A stretch of DNA of 64,000 nt, from contig NC_087062.1 of the NCBI RefSeq assembly GCF_963678635.1, forward strand, positions 47,107,283 through 47,171,282, written 5' to 3'. This document shows positions 44,514-54,443 of the stretch, piece after piece (positions within the stretch are counted from its first letter, which is position 1; the number at the start of each line of letters is the position of its first letter). The notes under the pieces were generated by a model that worked only from the letters and a program-made list of their open reading frames with translations, was not told the DNA's origin and did no database searches. A program made the position numbers and the translations under genes. Source of the DNA: Symsagittifera roscoffensis. Taxonomy: Eukaryota; Xenacoelomorpha; Acoela; Convolutidae.

Positions 44514-44735
44514 AAAACCGCTCAAGATATGAGCGGTTTGAGCGGTTTTCAGCTAGATTTGAGCGGTTTGAGCGGTTTGGGCGGTTTTTTTTGGAAAAAC
44601 CGCTCAAACCGCTCAAATCTTGCTTAAAAAACCGCTCAAAAACCGCTCATTTCTTGCGGTGATTTTTGAACGGTTTTTCAAGCAAGATTTGAGCGGTTTT
44701 CGAGCGATTTTTGAGCGGTCTTATAAAGAAAACCG
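44514..44735. repeat. GAGCGGTTT cluster in both orientations
   Basis: About a dozen copies of GAGCGGTTT or its complement AAACCGCTC in 220 bp. They are arranged as inverted repeats: GATTTGAGCGGTTTGAGCGG (44557 on) pairs with CCGCTCAAACCGCTCAAATC (ending about 44619) across a T-rich loop. AAACCGCTCAAATCTTGCTT (44600 on) pairs with AAGCAAGATTTGAGCGGTTT (ending about 44700). Nested hairpins can form on either strand. The GC content of the core is well above its surroundings. It looks like a dispersed-repeat core or a foldback element. Confidence 0.88.
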
Positions 44736-44814
44736 ATTAAAACCAACAAAAAGGCCTGGAAAGGTAATGTGACCCCGGGTTGACATCCATAAACCGAAAA
44801 TGCTTATTTTAAAT

Positions 44815-45355
44815 TTCCCACACCGAAAAAGCTTATCATACAATTGCCTGCATCAAATGTATGGAAAAATGCTAATCATACAATTTGCATACAATTTCAA
44901 AAAACCATTGAAAAAAGATTCAATCTAGTTTCTCCGGCTATTTGAACCAAATGCAACAGTCTGGTGATGAAAAATAACTACGTTTGTTTTTTTTTGAAAA
45001 AAAAAAATGGTTATCATACAATTTCCATTTATGAAAATTGTATGATAACCTTTTTTTCATCAAAGGCAAGATTTTCAGAAATTGTTCAAACTTGTTTGTA
45101 AACAAATTTAAATTATTTAAGAGCGCTTTTGCTCAATTGATAGGACATTGCTCATCAAAAACGAAAATTTAATTTGAAGCTGAAAAATAGTTATCATACA
45201 ATTTGCATATATGAAAATTGTATGATAACCGTTTTTTCATAAAAGGCAAGATGTTCAGAATAATGTTAAAAATTGTTTTTAATCGAATTTAAAGTAATTA
45301 GGAGTGTTTTTGCTCAATTTTAAACACCTTGCTCATCAAAAACCAGGTTATAATC
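44815..45355. repeat. Tandem hairpin repeat, about 180-bp unit
   Basis: Two full units and a degenerate third to the left. Each full unit opens with a hairpin: GGTTATCATACAATTT (45009-45024) against AAATTGTATGATAACC (45035-45050), 16 perfect base pairs with a 10-base loop; and GTTATCATACAATTT (45190-45204) against AAATTGTATGATAAC (45215-45229). The rest of the unit has AAAGGCAAGAT, TTTTGCTCAATT and TTGCTCATCAAAAAC. The left part (44833-44890) has CTTATCATACAATT and related words only. Confidence 0.87.
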
Positions 45356-45485
45356 GTCACCACACCTTGCTCATCAATCTCAGTTATAATCGTCACAAAC
45401 TGTTAGCTTACAACAAGTGAAACTGAGATCTCGAAGGTCGGAGCCACACAGTTCTTCTTCTCCGAAAATGACTCGGGGTAGGGAT

Positions 45486-45513
45486 GGGGTTAGGGTTAGG
45501 TTAGGATTAGGGT
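45486..45513. repeat. Short telomere-like tract (TTAGGG/TTAGG)
   Basis: GGGGTTAGGGTTAGGTTAGG is followed by ATTAGGG. It mixes six-base TTAGGG and five-base TTAGG units, about four to five in all. It is too short for a functional telomere. It may be an interstitial relic or chance. Confidence 0.5.
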
Positions 45514-45748
45514 TTCTTAAGAAGAATTTCACAATTTTTGGAAAACAGAATTGAAAAAAAAAAGTTCTAGCCACAACAATTCTCTTTGGATCAACTCTGA
45601 ATAACTGACGCAATATTCGTCTTTGGGAAAAATAAAACAGGTTTGTCCATCCATTTATCATGCGATACTCACGATTTATCTCATTTTTTTTGAGAATTTA
45701 GGCTAAAAAAACGGTTTCAAAAGTCTTTTTACTTTGAAATGAGATAAT

Positions 45749-46032
45749 TGTCATGATCTTAGAGTATCATGATGTCATTGAACTGTAATATCAAACTATA
45801 GCCAGGAGAAATTGTTATCACTTTTTAATTAAGGATTGTTTCTAACGGAAATTTTGCTGTTTGATTATTATATAAAACTCTAAATATCACCAAATTGTTC
45901 ATACTGATCAAGTATACAACAATCACTAACCGATTAGTCCAGCTACCACCAACAACGGTAGCTGTAATAATATATCATTAATGGTTAAAACCTCGCTTTT
46001 ACATATATCTCAAGTCCTGACTTCTCAAGTCA
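45749..46032 (+). repeat. Left terminal repeat of the TRIM-like element
   Basis: 284 bp. Inside it TCATGATCTTAGAGTATCAT forms a short inverted repeat. It differs from its partner at about one position in ten by eye, with no net length change, so the insertion is not recent. Confidence 0.8.
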
Positions 46033-46036
46033 TTAT

Positions 46037-46273
46037 TTGGTAACAGGAGTGTGGGATTGCCATCAAAGCAAAACGAATTCATGCGGAAGAAGACAAAAAC
46101 AAGAATACGGATATTCTAATTCATTAAATCCTGGCAATTTTGAGGAGTTTTGCATGGAGCTGACGTCTCCTAACAGCCATCATCACCAACGACGAAGATT
46201 GGACCAATTCAGGATAGCCCCAAAGGAGGCGACTACTGAAGAAAAAGAAGAAAGAAACCCACTCAAGAGTTGA
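46037..46273 (+). CDS. Small ORF inside the TRIM-like element
   Basis: A 78-codon ORF beginning MVTGVWDCHQSKTNSCGRRQ, overlapping the putative primer-binding site. It has a Cys/His/Arg-rich start, a middle NFEEFCMELTSP and an HHHQRRR run, then a charged end. It may be a gag remnant, but no zinc knuckle is complete. Coding function is doubtful. Confidence 0.2.
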   Translation: MVTGVWDCHQSKTNSCGRRQKQEYGYSNSLNPGNFEEFCMELTSPNSHHHQRRRLDQFRIAPKEATTEEKEERNPLKS

Positions 46274-46426
46274 TAGCAGTTATTCTAACATCCAGAGACA
46301 GAGAAGATTGTCTAAAAACCGAAGCAGCCATGTCATTTTCATCGACATTGTCTTAGACCAACTGATCAGTGGTTTGTTCGCCCATTGAAAAATCAAAAAC
46401 CGTAAAACTTTTTTAAAGAGTAGTTG

Positions 46427-46710
46427 TGTCATGATCTTAGAAAATCATGATGTCATTGAACTGTAATATCAAACATTATCCAAGAGAAATACTTATCACT
46501 ATTCATATGTGGATTGTTCCTAAAGGAAATTTTGCTGTTTGATTATTATATAATACTGTAAATATCACTAAATTTTTCATACTGATCAACTATACAACAA
46601 TCACTAATCGGTTCGACCAGCTACCAGCAACAACTATAGCTGTAATAATATATAATTAATGCTTAAAACCTCGCTTTTACATATATCTCAAGTCCTGACC
46701 GCTCAAGCCA
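46427..46710 (+). repeat. Right terminal repeat of the TRIM-like element
   Basis: 284 bp, partner of 45749-46032. Shared words include TTTTGCTGTTTGATTATTAT and AAAACCTCGCTTTTACATAT. No clear polypurine tract lies just before it (TTTTAAAGAGTAGTTG). Confidence 0.8.
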
Positions 46711-47889
46711 TCATAATAATCCCGGAATTCTCATTGTTTGTTAAATGTTCTTAAATTTTCTCATTCTTTTAATAATGGTGTGGTTTTCTGCATCTCCTTC
46801 CAAAGCCAAAGAAAATCAAAAAAAGAAGTTTTTTATACAGTGCTGAACAAAAGGCTAACAAATAGCCAAGTTTTTTTTCCTAGTCACAATGTTATCTTTT
46901 AGGACGTAACAAGAAAATGAAGTTTTAAGCTCTGAACATGGTACTATATTAAATTTGTAGCTCAAGAAAAGCTCAACCATACCAATTTTTTTGAAATCCA
47001 ATAAGTTTCCGTAGAGAAATGATCTTTTTTCTGCTGCCAGTCATTCTGTTATCTATTTTTATTCTAGGACTCATAACTTTATGAGTCAATTTCAACATGA
47101 TTTGATTGGAGTTTCAATCAAAAGACCATGGCTAGAGCTCTCTAAAGTACTCCCATTTTTTGCCAAATTAGAGAGAAAAAGATGTTTTCGACTAATCGCA
47201 ACTTTTGCGAAAATTGACTTTTATACCAATTTTGAGTTTTTCCTCGTGTCTTTGAAGTTTTCCTTTTTACCGAGGAGCTCAATTGTGTGGTTGAAAAACA
47301 GAGGAAGTGAGTGATTACGATGAACCTATTATAGTTTTAGTTTCTAAGAAAACCTAATAGGGAAGCTGTACCAAAAACAAAAAAAGTTTAGGCAAAGTAG
47401 CAAAATAACACATTGAATTTTGCAAATACATCTGAACAAATTTTCAGTTTGAACAAATGAGGTAACTCTCGGAGCAATTTCAGAAGCAGGTTCAGTATTA
47501 AAGCACATTAAATTGTGCTGTAAGCATTGAAAAATTGAATTAGTTCTTTTTTTTTATAAGATAAACCCAAAGCTTTAGTGTATGCTTAACTTGTCTATGA
47601 TGTTCGGCGGAAAATGATCTGAATTTTTGCATTCAAAGGCGTTTGTCACCTGTAAACATTTATATATGATCGAAATGAACCTTTGGATGATTAAAAACTG
47701 ACGTTTACACAGTTTTTTCTTTGTACATGTTTTTCAACTAAGCACTTAGGGTAGGCGCTTTTTGTGCTTACTCGACTCAAAAGTGTTATTTCATAAAAAC
47801 AGAATTATAAGTAGTGTATTTAATAAAAACCTTGCTATTTTGACCTGTTTGATAGTAAAAGCTATCAGTCAGTCAGTCGTGGGCTATAT
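46711..47889. other. AT-rich stretch with a possible DNA-transposon end
   Basis: No gene supported. TATACAGTGCTGAACAAAAG at 46834-46853 (CAGTGCTG from 46838, after a TA dinucleotide) looks like the terminal inverted repeat of a Tc1/mariner or pogo-type transposon, whose ends often begin CAGT and sit at a TA target. No matching inverted end is found within the next kilobase. One 77-codon ORF (47081-47314) has no recognisable motif. Confidence 0.35.
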
Positions 47890-49640
47890 TGTCTTCCAGT
47901 ACACGTTTTTGCTTGTTTTGACCGGTCTTTGAATTTTTTTCGTGATGACCTCCATACTAGTTGACTATCCTTATATGGGACCATGCCTTGAACTCTATGT
48001 ATAATGCAGCTAGGATAATACAACTTCGAGGTTAAGCGTAGATTACACCAGTGTTCATGATATTAACATCATGAGTACGGTTAAAATAGGTTTAGTCAGG
48101 TTTTTTAGTCACTTTTTGGTGTTACAGGTCTTTTTTTTAATGAGTATACATCAGTTTTTTAGGAAAAACTTTTCGTAGAGATGACGGATTTAATTGGGAG
48201 TAATATCATTAGTTCAGTCTTGACCAGGGCTTTCTCCCAGTACCCGAGTTTATTTGTTTCGGAAAGTATTTAGGAAAAAGATATGCATATTTATTAGAGA
48301 AACGTTAAAACAACCAGTTGAAGGGCTCGATAAAAGATGTGATATCTCATTTTAAATTGAAACTAGGATAATAAAACGTTGAGTTTAAGCGTAAATTACA
48401 ACATTATTGATGATTTTATAATCAGATTTACTGTTAAAGTGTTTTCAATCATTTTTTTTGGTCAATTTTTGTTGTTACAGGATTTTTTTTTTGATGAGTA
48501 TACATCAGTTTTTTTAAGAGAACTCCTCGTAGAGATGAAGGACTCAAGTGAGAGGGTTATCATTAGTTTGATCTTGAGCAGAGCTTTCTCGTAGTACCCG
48601 AGTTTGTTTGTTTTGGTAAGTATTTAGAAAAAATATATGCATATTTATTAGAGAAACGTTAAAACCAGTTGAAGGGCTCGATAAAAGATGCGATAACTCA
48701 TTGTATGTTGAAGCTAGGATGATAAAATTTTGAGGTTAAGCGTAAAGTACAAGGTTTTTGATGATGTAATTATCAGATTTTTTGTTTAAAAGTTTTCAGT
48801 CATTTTTTTGGTCATTTTTTGTTAAAGTCCTTTTTGTTGTTACAGGACTTTTTTTTAATGAGTACACATTAGTTTTTTAGCAAGAACTTTTCGTTGAGAT
48901 GACGGATTTAAGTGGGAGGGGTGTCATTAGTTCGGTTTTGAGCAGGGCTTTCTCCTAGTGTCCGAGTTTGATTGTTTTGGTAGGTATTTAGGAAAAATAT
49001 AGGCATATTTATTAGAGAAACGTTAAAACCAGTTGAAGGGCTCGATAAAAGATGTGATAACTCCTTGTATTTTGAAGCTAGGATGGTAAAACTTTGGGCT
49101 TAAGCGTAGAACACAACAGTGTTTATGACGTTATAAACAGGAGTAGGGTTAAATTAGGTTAAGTTATGTTTTTTAGTCAATTTTTGTTGTTACAGTTCTT
49201 TTTTTAATGGGGTACACATCAGTCTTTTAAGAACAACTCGTCGAAAAATTGATGGAATCAAGTAGAAGTGGTAGTATCCGTTCTTTCTTGAGAAGAGCTT
49301 TCTCGCAATACCCCATTTTGCTTGATTTGATGAGTATACAGGAAAATTTATTACAGATTTGTTAGAGAAACTTTAATAATAGTTGAAGAGCTCGATAACA
49401 GATTTGATAACTCAATGTGCATTGGAGATGAGGTGATAAAACTTTGATATTACGCGTAAAATATAACAGTTTTGATGATGTTGTTATCAGCTATGCTGTT
49501 AAAATAGTTTTAGTCAGTTGTTCTTGTCAATTTTAGATGTTACGGGTCTGGTTTTTTTAATAACTCTAAATATATTTTCGTAAGTATCTCGTAGTACAAT
49601 TGATGAATTCAATTGGGAGTATCACCATTCGGATGATCCT
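47890..49640 (+). repeat. Tandem repeat, about 350-bp unit, about five copies
   Basis: Units begin near 48009, 48362, 48713, 49077 and 49427 (GCTAGGAT or a variant). Each then has AAGCGTA, TCAGTTTTTTA, a TCGTAGAGATGA word, TTTCTC..AGTACCCGAGTTT, TTAGAGAAACGTTAAAAC and CAGTTGAAGGGCTCGATAAA. A partial copy precedes the first, and the last is partial. Units have diverged from one another, most strongly at the edges. A plus-strand ORF of 71 codons in one unit (48379-48594) is not conserved in the others. Confidence 0.88.
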
Positions 49641-49649
49641 TGTTTTGAA

Positions 49650-49742
49650 TGTTGTTGTCGTCGTTGCTGTAGTTGTTGTCGTTGGTGCTGTAGTTGTTGT
49701 TGCTGTTGTTGTTTCATTGTTGCTTTTGTTGTTGTTCTGAAA
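49650..49742. repeat. TTG/CTG-rich trinucleotide microsatellite
   Basis: About 90 bp of degenerate GTT/GTC/GCT triplets, between the 350-bp repeat and the satellite array. The minus-strand Thr-rich ORF here (49566-49754) is a by-product of the repeat. Confidence 0.85.
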
Positions 49743-50799
49743 TTTGGTTTTCATTTTTTCTTTCGCTAATTCAGTTTTGACATCTTTGAAATACGCAGCG
49801 CTGCTTTTTTTGGTTTCTTAATGCGTTGTGGGTATGCTGACAGTTCATGGAACTTCTGGGTTTTGGGTTTTGGTTATATGTTTCTGAAAGATGTCTTGTT
49901 TTGTGTTCATCCTTGATGCGATTTTTATGGTACAAGTTTTTTCATTTTTCAGGACAGTGTGTGGCTAGTTAAGAAGTCTTGATGAGTTCATTGTTGTTCC
50001 AATCATTAATTCTACTGGGTTAGCGATCATTGCAGAAGCGGATTTGCGCTGTGGTGATTTTTTGTCCGAAAAAAGTTGTCACAAATTGGTAGTTTCCACT
50101 AGCTTCTGGTCTTGGTTACTGAATGTTTCTTCAGTTTTGACATCTTTGAAATGGGCAGCGCTGCTTTTTTGGCTTGTTAATGCGCTTTGGGTATGCTGAC
50201 TGTTCATGGGATTTCTGGGTTTTGGATTTTGGTATTTATGTTTCTGAAAGATGTCTTGTTTTGTGTTCATCCTTGATGCGATTTTTATGGTACAAATTTT
50301 TTCATTTTTCAGGACAGTATGTGGCTAGTTAAGAAGTCTTGATTAGTTCAATAATGTTCCAATCACCAATTCTACTGGGTTAGCGACCGTTGCAGAAGCG
50401 GATTTCTGCTGTGGTGATTTTTGTCCGAAGAAAGTTGTCGTCACAAATTGGTAGTTTCCTCTAGCTTCTGGTCTTGGCTACTGAATGTTTCTTCAGTTTT
50501 GACAACCAAAAAATACAGCGACAATTTTTTTGGGTTGTTAATGTGTTAAAGGGTTGTGGGTATGCTGAAGGTTCATGGTAGTCTTAAGTTTTTGATTTTT
50601 GTCTTTATGTTTCTGAAAGATGTCTTTTTTTTGTGTTCGTTCTTGATGCGATCTTTTGTGGTACAAATTTTTTTTCATTTTTCAGGACACTGTGTGGCTA
50701 GCTAAGTGATCTTGATCTGTTCATTGTTGTTCCATTCATCAGTTCTACTGGGTTAGCAATCGTTGCACTAGCGGATTTGCTCTGTGGTAATTTATTGTC

Positions 50800-53700
50800 C
50801 GATAAAAATTTTCGTCACAAATTGGTAGTTTCCACTAGCTTCTAGTCTTGGTTACTGAGTGCTTCTTCAGTTTTGACATCTTTGAAATATGCAGCGCTGC
50901 TTTTTTGGTTTGTTAATGCGTTGTGGGTATGCTGACTGTTCATAGGATTTCTGGGTTTTGGATTTTTGTATTTATGTTTCTGAAATATGTCTTTTTTTGT
51001 GTTCATCCTTGATGCGATCTTTTGTGGTACAAATTTTTTCATTTTCCAGGACAGTGTGTGGCTAGTTAAGAAGTCTTGATGAGTTCATTGTTGTTCCAAT
51101 CATCAATTTCACTGGGTTAGCGATCGTCGCAGAAGCGGATTTGTGCTGTGGTGATTTTTGTCCGAAAAAAGTTGTCGTCACAAATTGGTAGTTTCCACTA
51201 GCTTCTGGTCTTGGTTATTAAACGTTTCTTCAGTTTTGACATCATTGAAATGGGCAGCGCTGCTTTTTTGGCTTGTTAATGCGCTTTGGGTATGCCGACT
51301 GTTCATGGGATTTCTGGGTTTTGGATTTTGGTATTTATGTTTCTGAAATATGTCTTTTTTTGTGTTCATCCTTGATGCGATCTTTTGTGGTACAAATTTT
51401 TTCATTTTTCAGGACAGTGTGTGGCTAGTTAAGAAGTCTTGATTAGTTCAATAATGTTCCAATCACCAATTCTACTGGCTTAGCGACCGTTGCAGAAGCG
51501 GATTTGCGCTGTGGTGATTTTTGTCCGAAGAAAGTTGTCGTCACAAATTGGTAGTTTCCACTAGCTTCTGGTCTTGGCTACTGAATGTTTCTTCAGTTTT
51601 GACATCTTTGAAATATACAGCGACAGTTTTTTTGGTTTGTTAATACGTTGTGGGTTTGCTGAAAATTCATGGGAGTACTAAGTTTTTGATTTTGGTCTTT
51701 ATGTTTCTGAAATATGTCTTTTTTTGTGTTTGTTCTTGATGCGATCTTCTGTGGTACAAATTTTTTCATTTTCCAGGACAGTGTGTGGCTAGTTAAGAAG
51801 TCTTGATGAGTTCATTGTTGTTCCAATCATCAATTTCACTGGGTTAGCGATCGTTGCAGAAGCGGATTTGTGCTGTGGTGATTTTTGTCCGAAAAAAGTT
51901 GTCGTCACAATTTGGTAGTTTCCACTAGCTTCTGGTCTTGGTTACTGAATGTTTCTTCAGTTTTGACATCTTTGAAATGGGCAGCGCTGCTTTTTTGGCT
52001 TGTTAATGCGCTTTGGGTATGCTGACTGTTCATGGGATTTCTGGGTTTTGGATTTTGGTATTTATGTTTCTGAAATATGTCTTTTTTTGTGTTCATCCTT
52101 GATGCGATCTTTTGTGGTACAAGTTTTTTCATTTTTCAGGACAGTATGTGGCTAGTTAAGAAGTCTTGATTAGTTCAATAATGTTCCAATCACCAATTCT
52201 ACTGGGTTAGCGACCGTTGCAGAAGCGGATTTGTGCTGTGGTGATTTTTGTCCGAAGAAAGTTGTCGTCACAAATTGGTAGTTTCCACTAGCTTCTGGTC
52301 TTGGTTACTGAATGTTTCTACAGTTTTGACATCTTCGAATTGGGCAGCGCTGCTTTTTTGGCTTGCTAATACGTTGTGGGTTTGCTGACAATTCATGGGA
52401 GTACTAAGTTTTTGATTTTGGTCTTTATGTTTCTGAAATATGTCTTTTTTTGTGTTTGTTCTAGATGCGATCTTCTGTGGTACAATTTTTTCATTTTCCA
52501 GGACAGTGTGTAGCTAGTTAAGAAGTTTTGATGAGGTCGATGTTGTTCCAATCATCAATTTCACTGGGTTAGCGATCGTTGCAGAAGCGGATTTGTGCTG
52601 TGGTGATTTTTGTCCGAAGAAAGTTGTTGTCACAAATTGGTAGTTTCCACTAGCTTCTGGTCTTGGCTACTGAAAGTTTCTTCAGTTTTGACATCTTTGA
52701 AGTGGGCAGCGCTTCTTTTTTGGCTTGTTAATGCCTTTTGGGTATGCTGACTGTTGATGGGACTTCTGGGTTTTGGATTTTGGTATTTATGTTTCTGAAA
52801 TATGTCTTTTTTTGTGTTCATCCTTGATGCGATTTTTTGTGGTACAAATTTTTTCATTTTCCAGGACAGTGTGTGGCTAGTTAAGAAGTCTTGATGAGTT
52901 CATTAATGTTCCAATCATCAATTTCTCTGGGTTAGAGATCGTTCAGAAGCGGATTTGTGCTGTGGTGATTTTTGTTCGAAGAAAGTTGTCGTCACAAATT
53001 GGTAGTTTCCACTAGCTTCTGGTCTTGGCTACTGAATGTTTCTTCAGTTTTGACATCTTTGAAATATACAGCGACAGTTTTTTTGGTTTGTTAATACGTT
53101 GTGGGTTTGCTGAAAATTCATGGGAGTACTAAGTTTTTGATTTTGGTCTTTATGTTTCTGAAATATGTCTTTTTTTGTGTTTGTTCTTGATGCGATCTTC
53201 TGTGGTACAAATTTTTTCATTTTCCAGGACAGTGTGTGGCTAGTTAAGAAGTCTTGATGAGTTCATTAATGTTCCAATCATCAATTTCTCTGGGTTAGAG
53301 ATCGTTCAGAAGCGGATTTGTGCTGTGGTGATTTTTGTTCGAAGAAAGTTGTCGTCACAAGTTGGTAGTTTCCACTAGCTTCTGGTCTTGGCTACTGAAT
53401 GTTTCTTCAGTTTTGACATCTTTGAAATGGGCAGCGCTGCTTTTTTGGCTTGTTAATGCGCTTTGGGTATGCTGACTGTTCATGGGATTTCTGGGTTTTG
53501 GATTTTGGTATTTATGTTTCTGAAATATGTCTTTTTTTGTGTTCATCCTTGATGCGATCTTTTGTGGTACAAATTTTTTCATTTTTCAGGACAGTATGTG
53601 GCTAGTTAAGAAGTCTTGATTAGTTCAACAATGTTCCAATCACCAATTCTACTGGGTTAGCGACCGTTGCAGAAGCGGATTTGTGCTGTGGTGATTTTTG

Positions 53701-54440
53701 TCCGAAGAAAGTTGTCGTCACAAATTGGTAGTTTCCACTAGATTCTCGTCTTGGTTACTGAATGTTTCTTCAGTTTTGACATCTTCGAAATGGGCAGCGC
53801 TGCTTTTTTGGCTTGTTAATACGTTGTGGGTTTGCTGACAATTCATTGGAGTACTAAGTTTTTGATTTTGGTCTTTATGTTTCTGAAATATGTCTTTTTT
53901 TGTGTTTGTTCTAGATGCGATCTTCTGTGGTACAATTTTTTCATTTTCCAGGACAGTGTGTAGCTAGTTAAGAAGTTTTGATGAGTTCGATGTTGTTCCA
54001 ATCATCAATTTCACTGGGTTAGCGATCGTTGCAGAAGCGGATTTGTGCTGTGGTGATTTTTGTCCGAAGAAAGTTGTTGTCACAAATTGGTAGTTTCCAC
54101 TAGCTTCTGGTCTTGGCTACTGAAATTTTCTTCAGTTTTGACATCTTTGAAGTGGGCAGCGCTTCTTTTTTGGCTTATTAATGCCTTTTGGGTATGCTGA
54201 CTGTTGATGGGACTTCTGGGTTTTGGATTTTGGTATTTATGTTTCTGAAATATGTCTTTTTTTGTGTTCATCCTTGATGCGATTTTTTGTGGTACAAATT
54301 TTTTCATTTTCCAGGACAGTGTGTGGCTAGTTAAGAAGTCTTGATGAGTTAATTGTTGTTCCAATCATCGAGTCTACTGGGTTAGCGATCATTGCAGAAG
54401 CGGATTTGCGTTGTGGTGATTTTTTGTCCGAAGAAAGTTG
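50800..54440. repeat. Satellite subregion with dimeric higher-order repeat (about 725 bp)
   Basis: Two monomer types alternate: type A (GAAATGGGCAGCGCTGCTTT, then CATGGGATTTCTGGGTTTTG and GTGTTCATCCTTG) and type B (AATATACAGCGACAGTTTTT, then GGGAGTACTAAGTTTTTGAT and GTGTTTGTTCTTG). Type A monomers recur at 51178, 51905, 52630, 53355 and 54080 (steps of 725-727). Some dimers carry intermediate monomers that mix A and B traits, suggesting gene conversion. Confidence 0.82.
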
Positions 54441-54443
54441 TCG

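Larger units (their letters stand above)
45749..46710 (+). mobile_element. TRIM-like element: two 284-bp terminal repeats, 394-bp interior
   Basis: Two direct repeats of equal length (45749-46032 and 46427-46710). Both start TGTCATGATCTTAGA and end CTCAAG(T/C)CA, so they have the TG...CA ends of LTRs. Just inside the left repeat, TTTGGTAACAGGAGTGTGGG (46034 on) has the TGG start expected of a tRNA primer-binding site and resembles those for initiator Met tRNA. The interior holds one 78-codon ORF (46037-46273) and no RT. Flanking ATAAT occurs on both sides (45744-45748 and 46713-46717), within two bases of the predicted ends, as a possible 5-bp target duplication. Small LTR elements without pol are called TRIMs and depend on other elements for mobility. 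Confidence 0.75.

Noticed and set aside
44410-44627. ORFs through the GAGCGGTTT cluster (SGLSGLSG-type and NRSNRSN-type products)
   Set aside because: Simple translations of the repeated word in both strands; no start context or conservation.
47081-47314. 77-codon plus-strand ORF in AT-rich DNA
   Set aside because: No known motif, no second copy, and length within chance expectation for the region.
49566-49754. Minus-strand Thr/Asn-rich ORF
   Set aside because: Product of the TTG-type trinucleotide microsatellite.
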